Below are positions 57,378-64,000 of a stretch of DNA of 64,000 bases, one piece after another (the stretch's first letter is position 1; the number at the start of each line of letters is the position of its first letter). The notes under the pieces are model-generated. The model ran no database searches and was not told the DNA's origin. It was given only the letters and a program-made list of their open reading frames with translations. A program made the position numbers and the translations under genes. Origin of the DNA: Diploptera punctata (lineage: Eukaryota > Arthropoda > Insecta > Blattodea > Blaberidae); NCBI GenBank assembly GCA_030220185.1, contig JASPKZ010001231.1, positions 124,001 through 188,000 of the forward strand, given 5' to 3'.

Positions 57378-57745
57378 AATCGCAATATCATGGAAGCATG
57401 AATCCTATGAGGTGAGTTATTTAAACAATATGTTCTCCGATGATTTTTTTATTGATCTATGAACTTCGATATTCTGGTGGATAAAAATTTAATTTCAAAA
57501 TTTATAATCCCAACCAAAGATGGCAGCACAAGAGGTGATGTCCATAGAGAAATCAACAACCAGAGAATTTCATCAGTGAAAGTCATGACTGAAGCGAGAC
57601 AAGATATTGTCTAAAACCGTCGGTATCAAAGAAATTTGAAAATGTATGAGGTGAGCCATTACAAATATGTTCTCCACTCACTATTAATGAAATAACCTGA
57701 TAATGTTTACTTCCCAACATTAATTTAAATATGACTCTTTTTAAT

Positions 57746-58420
57746 TATATTATTTTTAGTCTGGACATCTTACCTCAGTATTAATGTTGATGTTCTTGAA
57801 CATGTTTCAAAACAATTATGTTTTATCGTCAGCTTTCCCAGACTGGTTTTATTTATGTTGCACAACCTGGATGTCGATGTCATCTCCATCCTGTGGTTGG
57901 CCAAAGAAGCTCCAAACAAGGTCACGCTCCATTGGTATATCAAAATTCATAACTCTGTTTCTGTTCTTCTGAATATAAATTTTTTCCCAAATAGTCAACT
58001 CTTTTGTATTTTCTAACTGTTTTAATAATTTAGTGTCTGAATTTTATATTATGTTTTTCAGGCCAAACATGAGCAGCAACTGCAGATTTTTCTATTTCCC
58101 CATTTTTAATATTTCTTATGTGTTCTTTGGTTCTAATTTTTAGGTTTCTTTTTGTTTTTCCTATATATATCTTTTCACAACCCATGCATTCAATTAGATA
58201 TATTCCTGGCTTTTTATTTTTATCAGTTTTTTCATTTTTGTTGGTTTTTATTAGTTTATTTAAACTGTAGTTTTTTTTGGTGCTAATTCAATATTAAACT
58301 TCTCAAATATCTTTTGAAATTTATTATGTACCCAAGGGTGATATGTGAATTTCCTATATTTTTTTCAAAGGTGGTTCTTCTTTTTCAAGAGTACTTCTGT
58401 TTATCATTTTTTGTTTTGGT
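57746..58420 (-). pseudogene. Another Penelope-like family, GIY-YIG 3' part
   Basis: 57750-57845 equals the left arm of the mini hairpins at 15095 and 52151. Continuing, the minus strand encodes a diverged GIY-YIG region (KPGIYLIECMGCEKIYIGKT, KRNLKIRTKEHIRNIKNGEI, EKSAVAAHVWPEKHNI). This copy therefore identifies the protein-coding relative of the coding-free hairpins. Confidence 0.7.
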
Positions 58421-58424
58421 TACT

Positions 58425-58525
58425 AGTGTGGTTATCACTGATTATTTGTGTCGTCACTGGTTATAAGTGTGGTAATGAGTGGTTACTAGTGTAGTTATCG
58501 CTGGTTACGATGGTCATTTTGAATA
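58425..58525. repeat. Short minisatellite-like block
   Basis: Variants of ggttactagtgtggttatcact recur about four times in imperfect tandem. Confidence 0.45.
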
Positions 58526-58799
58526 ACTGTTATAGCCAGAGTGGTCATGACAGGAAATAGTCTCACTTTTTTTCATATTTACAAATAAATGAATTAACAT
58601 TAATTACGACTCGCACCTAATTGCATTTAATATAACATTTTATGAATATTTGTTGCATTTAAGTAGTGTTAAAGTGGGTAAATAAATTTCTGGTCAACTT
58701 CCACGGCGCCAAATAACTTAATTGGATATCCATGTTTTTTTTTTATTTTCCGTGCATATCTCGGTCCCAATTAACACAGATAATCAGGAGCTTGCTGTA

Positions 58800-59450
58800 T
58801 AAAATTTTTGAAAGAGACCCCTCAAGTAGATTTAACAGATGTGCTCCAAAAGTATATATTACATTTATTATTTTAGGCTTTATTAAAATTTCAAACAAAA
58901 TTAATTAACAATCCAAGTTTGTTTTTTTATAACTCGTGCACTGCACTTTATGTCTCTGGTTGTGTTACTCCATCCATTGAAAATGTGCTGAAAAGTATCT
59001 TGATCTTTTAATGATTGATTACCAAAACTGAAGCAACTATGCCTCGATAACATTCTTGTTGACTGTAATAGCTAATAGATAAGTTTAAATATTTCAGATT
59101 ATATTTAATCACAGTGACAATGCAGTAGCATTTAGGTGCAATAAAAAATCAAAAGATTAAAATAATATTTTTATCCTTCCCTCATTTGATTAATATGTAA
59201 AAAAATTATCAAGAATATCTGTATACTGAATAATTTAACTACATATTTTTTAAAGATATTGTACAGTATTATCAAGAATATGCAGTTTCATCAACCTCTT
59301 ATACAGTATAAAAATAAAATAAATGTCATTTTTGTAAATAAATTTTGTTTAGAATTGTCCCACAATACATAACAAAGATATTTTGCATATTATCTGAATT
59401 GTGGTGAAAAAAACTTTTTGCTTAAAATAATAATTATGATTTTAAAATAA
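58800..59450. other. AT-rich noncoding DNA
   Basis: Nothing supportable. Confidence 0.4.
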
Positions 59451-59454
59451 TTAG

Positions 59455-59775
59455 AAGTTCACCGCTGTGGTCTCGAGGTGGCGTGCTGCCTTGTCACGCA
59501 GCAGGCCCGGGTTTGATTCGCAGTCAGGACAGGCTCCTGGGTGAGGTTTTTTTCAGGGTTTTTCCTCACCTGTAAGACAAATGTCAGGAAGCTTAGGGCC
59601 CAACGGTCCCCAAACATCATTTGGCCATCATCATCATCATTCACCAGCGTGGAAAGCAACGGGAAGCTTCCACACTTATAATTCCCTAGTAAAGCTGCAA
59701 ATGTAGCATGCAAATGTAGCATGAAAATGCTATGATTGCAGTGAAAGACCTGCCCTCAGGCAGAATTACTATGAA
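59455..59775 (+). repeat. tRNA-derived SINE
   Basis: Head with box A-like tggtctcgaggtggcgtg and box B-like gggtttgattcgcag, a body with cctcacctgtaagacaaatg, a CAT repeat, and an atggaa end. Reverse copy at 53034-53353; related head at 61579. Confidence 0.78.
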
Positions 59776-59829
59776 TGGAATAATCAGAATTCAAAATAAC
59801 TATTTAAACCTAAATATATGCTATTATGT

Positions 59830-60035
59830 CCTGTGCTGTAGCCAAGTGGTTAAGGCAGGAAGCCTTGGTGCAGAGCTATGGGACTTGGGCTGGTTTGAGT
59901 TTTATATACATTTATACACTCATACTGAACGATAAATTATACCCAGATGGAATAGTTGTTTAATGTGCTAGTACATAAAACTATAGATTGGGGTTCAAAC
60001 ACCAGTTCAGGTGAAAAATTTTCTCTTCAAAAAAT
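59830..60035 (+). repeat. SINE-like fragments
   Basis: 59837-59860 (tgtagccaagtggttaaggc) looks like box A of a further tRNA-like head; 59940-60035 ends with ggggttcaaacaccagttca and the ttttctcttcaaa tail of the family at 26219. Both are incomplete. Confidence 0.45.
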
Positions 60036-60120
60036 TGAATTTGTTGAATCATATATTTCAAATCATATTCTGAAAAGTCTCAAGTCTTCATAATTTGTAT
60101 TAGTATTAGTAGTAAATTAA

Positions 60121-60787
60121 TTAACACATTCAGTACCGTAAATCAGTTAAGGCGTTTAAAGAGACTATCGTGTATGCGGCCATCGGCCAGTTAACTCGTT
60201 TTAGAGCGGGCGCTTAGATTTTGTGTTGGCTTAGTATGTCTTGGAGATCATAGATGGCATGTAAATGTACATTTTCTATTCCTGTTTGACACGTTTAACC
60301 TTGGTGAATCCCCTTTTATTTTTAAAACAAACAACACATGGAATTCGTTCACCCAAACTTGCCTCCAGGCTCCAATGCAGTCGTATATGTTTCTCGTTAT
60401 CACGCTGTTGTTTGTGCGTGAGTGAAACCATGGCAAAAGAAAAATATCTCACTGAAGAAGAATTAGTGAATATTTTGTATAATGATGATTCAGGTGATGA
60501 ACTGATTCCTGAATTAGAAGATTCACAAAGTGAAAGTGAAGATGAACTTCCACTTCCTGAAATTGATACGCCGATACCATGTGATGTCAAACACCCAAGT
60601 TATTTCACCATCAAACCCTACTAGGATATTTCCTTTAGATATGTACAAAATTTGAATTTTCTAGACTAATAGTTTTGTGAATAATGGTCCATTTTCTGAA
60701 GTGCCACGAAAAGGGTAGCTGGGGTATTTAAATGGCTGGCCTGTGGGTTTAAATGCCCTGCTCAGTGCCTGGTACTGAATGTGTTAA
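60121..60787 (+). mobile_element. Internally deleted piggyBac-type element
   Basis: A 667-bp span bounded by TTAA at both ends (60121-60124, 60784-60787), with perfect 13-bp inverted ends cacattcagtacc/ggtactgaatgtg. TTAA target choice and about 13-bp terminal repeats are hallmarks of piggyBac. The internal sequence keeps the start of a transposase gene and then jumps to the 3' end. Confidence 0.88.
60430..60624 (+). pseudogene. piggyBac transposase N-terminal remnant
   Basis: A 64-residue frame (MAKEKYLTEEELVNILYNDD, then a Glu/Asp/Ser-rich run) matches the acidic N-terminal leader typical of piggyBac transposases. It stops at TAG 60622-60624. The DDD catalytic domain and the C-terminal Cys-rich domain are deleted. 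The start codon has good context (accATGg). Confidence 0.75.
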
Positions 60788-60789
60788 GC

Positions 60790-61560
60790 AAGCAATCTTA
60801 ATTTAATTTGCATAAATTGCTAATAGATAGTTACCCAAATATTTAACCAACAAACCTTCTTGTTGTCAGTCACTTATTATATTCTGTGTTATAACATTCT
60901 TGGCAATCAACGTTGGGGGAAGTCTTAAAATTAAGTAGAATATTAACAGATTAATTTTGGTTTTAGTACAATGTAAGTAAGGAAATCCAAATAAGTATTT
61001 TTTCCAATAGACCACAATTTGACTTTTAATAAGAGCACATTAATGCCATCTATCTGCCCAGCATGGAACCTGAAGTACGTAAAGTGCAGTGGGTGGCATT
61101 AGAACAGTCACACGTATTTTATTGGATAGATGCCTTTTGGGATAGCAATGTGGTTATTATTGCTGCAATAGAAGTGGTTAACATATGTAAATACAATACA
61201 GATGATCATTTATTTTTAATTGAAACTTTTTGATTACTTTCAGACTCAAGTGTTAGGACTTTGCTTACTAGTTCTATATTTTTCAGTAAAAAAAAAGCGA
61301 GCTTCGAGTGATTTTATTAAAAGCAAGTTTTCTTATGTTAAGTAGGAATATATTTAAGATATGTGTGGATTATTAGAAAATACATCTGGAATTGAAAGTT
61401 GTAATTTTATATTTAATTCATCATTTTTCATTGTAATCTGTGGACAACATCTTCAGTTCAATCATTGCTTGAAAATTTTGTTTACCTGTTGATTTGAATA
61501 ACTTGGAGTGGTAATGGATGCCAGACTCACATATACCAAATGTAATTTAAATTGCCTCGC
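60790..61560. other. AT-rich noncoding DNA
   Basis: Nothing supportable; a short A run lies near 61289. Confidence 0.4.
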
Positions 61561-61578
61561 AAAGAATTTACAAATTGT

Positions 61579-61968
61579 CCACCGCTGTGGTCTCGGGGTA
61601 GCATGCTGCCTTGTCACGCAGCAGGCCCGGGTTCAATCCCCGGTTGGGACAGTTTTTCTGGGTGAGGTTTTTATCGGGGTTCTTCCTCACCTGTAAGACA
61701 AATGTCAGGAAAACTTTAAGGCCCAAACGGTCCCCGAAATCATATGGCCATTGCAATCATCATCATTCATATTCATCTTAGGTTAAGTTTAGGATTAGGG
61801 ACTCTCCTGGCACACCACTTTCATCATCATCACCCATCATATCATCGGGGCAACGTAACCCTGCCTTCCAGGCGCCCCAACCTCAGAAGTGGGTTACAAT
61901 TATGCCATGCCAGGAGAGAAACCAGGAATGTTGAAAGACAAACCTGCGGCATTTGTAAAAAAAAAAAG
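61579..61968 (+). repeat. tRNA-derived SINE, 390 bp, 16-bp TSD
   Basis: Flanked by agaatttacaaattgt (61563-61578) and agaatttacgaattgt (61969-61984). The head and first body match 59455; the second body (ttaggttaagtttaggatta onward) and the A-rich end match the SINE at 50601. It is thus a composite of two SINE body modules. Confidence 0.85.
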
Positions 61969-62283
61969 AGAATTTACGAATTGTTCGTATTGTTTCTAGA
62001 ACACATTTCCTTTATGTACTGAAAGATCTCTGTCTGTCATCCGACTCTTCTCCATATACAGTTGAAGTCTAGAGCAACACACACACCATCGCCTTGGACC
62101 TTTCAAGAATATTCAATGACAAATATCAATACTAATCACAGATACATAACTACAAACAACTTCCTCTACTTGGTGCTACAGTTATCAGACATATCAACTA
62201 TATAACTTGATAACTATCTTTTTTGCACAGCTTACAGTTTCATCCAAATCCACTGATTCGAGAATTAACATAATCTAATCATA

Positions 62284-63582
62284 CGTGGGGTTGTTTCTGA
62301 TCTCTGAGAACGATTTGCCAAGTAGATTGTGACGTTGGAGTGTGAGTCATCAGGACAGTAGTGTGCGAGGTGATCAAACCAGTCAGTGTGCTGCTTCTGT
62401 TACACTCACAGGCGTGTTGCTATCATAATGCCTAAGCAGATAGACCCTTTTGGGAAGGGTACATTACTGCCCTTTCCGACGCTAATTATAGTTATTCCCG
62501 ATTATTGAGGCTTGCAAAAAACGTAATTTTGTGGTGTCAAAGTGTGGTATTAGCTCAGTGCTTAATAAAAAGGGAAAGGGTCGCTTGGGATTAATTCCAA
62601 AAGGAAAAAAAACAGGCAAATTCAAGACCTGACTACCTGCACCCCAGATGTAATCAGAAAGGTCAAGGTCCTTATCTCTGGTAGTAACCCTGCCACACAA
62701 AGAGTGATTGCAAACATTGGGAATATTCCTTAAAACTGTAAACACCATAATAAACAAAAGATTTAAACATGGAGAAGCGCCACAAAAGCAGGGTTCATAA
62801 ATTGTTGCCACATCACATTGCCTAATGCCGCACCAACAGCAGGAAGCTCTATGAAAAGCACCTGGCAGGAGAAAAATGGAAATTTTTGGTCACACTTGAT
62901 GAAGCATATGTTTATCTAAGAGACTGCAACAAACCCCGGGCAATTTACTATAGAGAAAGGGGTGAAAAAAATTTTCAAAAGTAGTATGCCGAATGCAAAG
63001 AAAGTTTCTCCAAGAGATTTATGGTCATCGCATGATATTGCTACAATGGAAAACTTACCATTCGTAGAGTAGCTAAAAAGGCCAAAATCAACTCCCAGTA
63101 CTACCACGAAGAAGTTCTCACCCCAATTTACCCGACTGAAATCCCAGCTCTCTATGGTACAAGCAAAAACCAAGTCTGGGTGCACCAAGACAAGGCATCC
63201 AGTCACACTTTGGGTTCAACCCTGGCGTTTCTGGAGAGAATGGAGCACAAAACTGGAATACATGCTATTCCATTCAGCAACATCCCAGTGAAGTCTCCTG
63301 ATGCATCACCGATGGACTTTTGTGCCTTTGGACTCTTCAAAAGGGCACTGGGAAACAGGCATCCTCGAATAATAGACGGTCTCTGGAAAGCATGTAAAGA
63401 GGAGTGGGAAATTCTAGACATGGCTGTACTGCATAAGAGTCTTCTGCAGTGGAAACTCTGATGCCGAGCCATAGCTTGGGTGAAGGGCTATCAAATAGAG
63501 CATGCTCGATAGTGGAGACATGGCTTTTCTTAAGGTAAAACTTAAAAATCATTTGTTATCAGAGATCAGAAACAACCCTCCG
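62284..63582 (+). mobile_element. IS630-Tc1 transposon, second family
   Basis: Flanked by TA (62282-62283, 63583-63584). The ends cgtggggttgtttctgatct and its near-complement (cgg-gggttgtttctgatct) form inverted repeats of about 27 bp. The length is 1299 bp, full size. It contains one broken plus-strand transposase. Confidence 0.85.
62427..63506 (+). pseudogene. IS630-Tc1 transposase with DD41D-like spacing, broken
   Basis: N-terminal blocks appear in fragments (FVVSKCGISSVLNKKGKGRL, then RVIANIGNIP). The catalytic domain is better kept: KWKFLVTLDEAYVYLRDCNK (first Asp, about 62898), VWVHQDKASSHT (second Asp, about 63187) and KSPDASPMDFCAFGLFKRAL (third Asp), the last two 41 residues apart. 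The final frame (63180-63461) is intact to SLLQWKL. Earlier frames have several stops and shifts. Different from the element at 32214 in ends and sequence. Confidence 0.8.
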
Positions 63583-63619
63583 TAAAACTATGTTCCACCT
63601 TTGGTGGATAGGCAGTAGT

Positions 63620-63745
63620 ATAATAACAAATGAATCCTGGAATGAAGTTAAGGCTGTTAGCAGTAATCGTGACCAATGGAAAGTCTTTATTGATGCCCTG
63701 CGCTCCTAAATGGAGCTACAGGATCATGATGATGAGGCTTCACTA
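63620..63745 (+). pseudogene. LINE 3' tail fragment
   Basis: Reads AVSSNRDQWKVFIDALRS followed by TAA (63707-63709) and an ATGATG-rich stretch, the usual end of a LINE pol frame and its microsatellite tail. Confidence 0.55.
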
Positions 63746-63749
63746 TCAT

Positions 63750-64000
63750 CACTGGACTGCACCTATCAATGAACTCCTGAAGATGCTCTCATATGTCAAT
63801 GAACTGTTTATAAAGGAGAAATTAATAGAAAACTGTGGTCTTCAATCCGGAAAATATTTTCTAATAATAATGTCAACAATGAAAATTGTATAAATGTTTG
63901 CCATAGAGCTTATACTTAAAATAATGCCATTTGAGTTTGTGATTGAGAAAATAATAATGATTATGAAAAATATCATTTAGTAAATTGCAGTCCTGCATAT
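63750..64000. other. AT-rich end of window
   Basis: Nothing supportable. Confidence 0.35.

Larger units (their letters stand above)
54857..57733. mobile_element. Penelope-like inverted element with RT in the loop
   Basis: Flanked by actctttttaat (54845-54856, 57734-57745). Arms about 54870-55935 and 56611-57720 are mirror images; the outer 200 bp of each arm belongs to a related but distinct tail, so the arms may be nested. The loop (55936-56610) holds the RT core, making this the only PLE here with any reverse transcriptase. It looks like one element joined to an inverted copy of its own 3' half. Confidence 0.75.
54785..58797. mobile_element. pogo-like DNA element filled by PLE insertions
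   Basis: Inverted ends cagcaagctccc-attatc-gtg (left, 54785) and its complement (right, to 58797) are flanked by TA (54783-54784, 58798-58799). The style of the ends (CAG start, TTATC-CG block) resembles Tigger/pogo transposons. The unique interior is about 380 bp near 58420-58790, with no transposase. The rest is PLE sequence inserted later. Confidence 0.55.

Overview
This is an AT-rich window of animal nuclear DNA, almost certainly from an insect and probably a cockroach or termite relative (Blattodea). The evidence is the absence of operons or dense coding, the spliceosomal acceptor sites, and an arthropod-type mix of mobile DNA: mariner, other IS630-Tc1, PIF/Harbinger and piggyBac transposons, LINEs with pol-like C-termini of a kind I associate with cockroach genomes, Penelope-like elements and many tRNA-derived SINEs. 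The genus is inference.

Host signal. Three plus-strand exons at 895, 26835 and 35483 each start at a clear 3' splice site and encode a different pipsqueak-type (psq) helix-turn-helix DNA-binding domain. All three acceptors split the codon after its first base, so all could join the same upstream donor. The simplest reading is one transcription-factor gene (by analogy a BTB-psq gene) whose shared 5' exons lie left of the window and which chooses among alternative 3' exons. About 26 kb and 8 kb of transposon-filled intron separate them. No other host gene can be supported.

Region by region. 1-9.5 kb: psq exon 1, a decayed Penelope-like (PLE) end, a decayed multicopy protein relic (2.9-4.2 kb), then long AT-rich DNA. 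9.5-16.5 kb: LINE 3' fragments, PLE hairpin tails, a Harbinger-type element and SINEs. 16.97-19.14 kb: a three-level nest (foldback element, LINE, mariner). 19.3-26 kb: LINE fragments, two foldback/MITE elements, a head-to-head PLE dimer. 26.2-28.3 kb: an inverted SINE pair, psq exon 2, a PLE-type foldback. 29-34.7 kb: a possible Crypton relic, LINE fragments, a 1.3-kb IS630-Tc1 element with 108-bp inverted repeats. 34.3-36.5 kb: tandem SINE units, psq exon 3, a SINE. 36.8-38.7 kb: two more PLE inverted dimers with target-site duplications. 38.95-46.1 kb: a broken Jockey-like LINE holding a Harbinger-type element and two other LINE fragments, one of which holds a 53-bp insertion. 46.3-52 kb: mostly plain AT-rich DNA with a SINE in a PLE relic. 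52.1-54 kb: a mini PLE hairpin and tandem SINE units. 54.8-58.8 kb: a pogo-like element filled with nested PLEs. 59.4-64 kb: SINEs, an internally deleted piggyBac element, a second IS630-Tc1 transposon and a LINE tail.

None of the transposon genes is intact. Nested insertions and target-site duplications let the relative order of many insertions be read directly.
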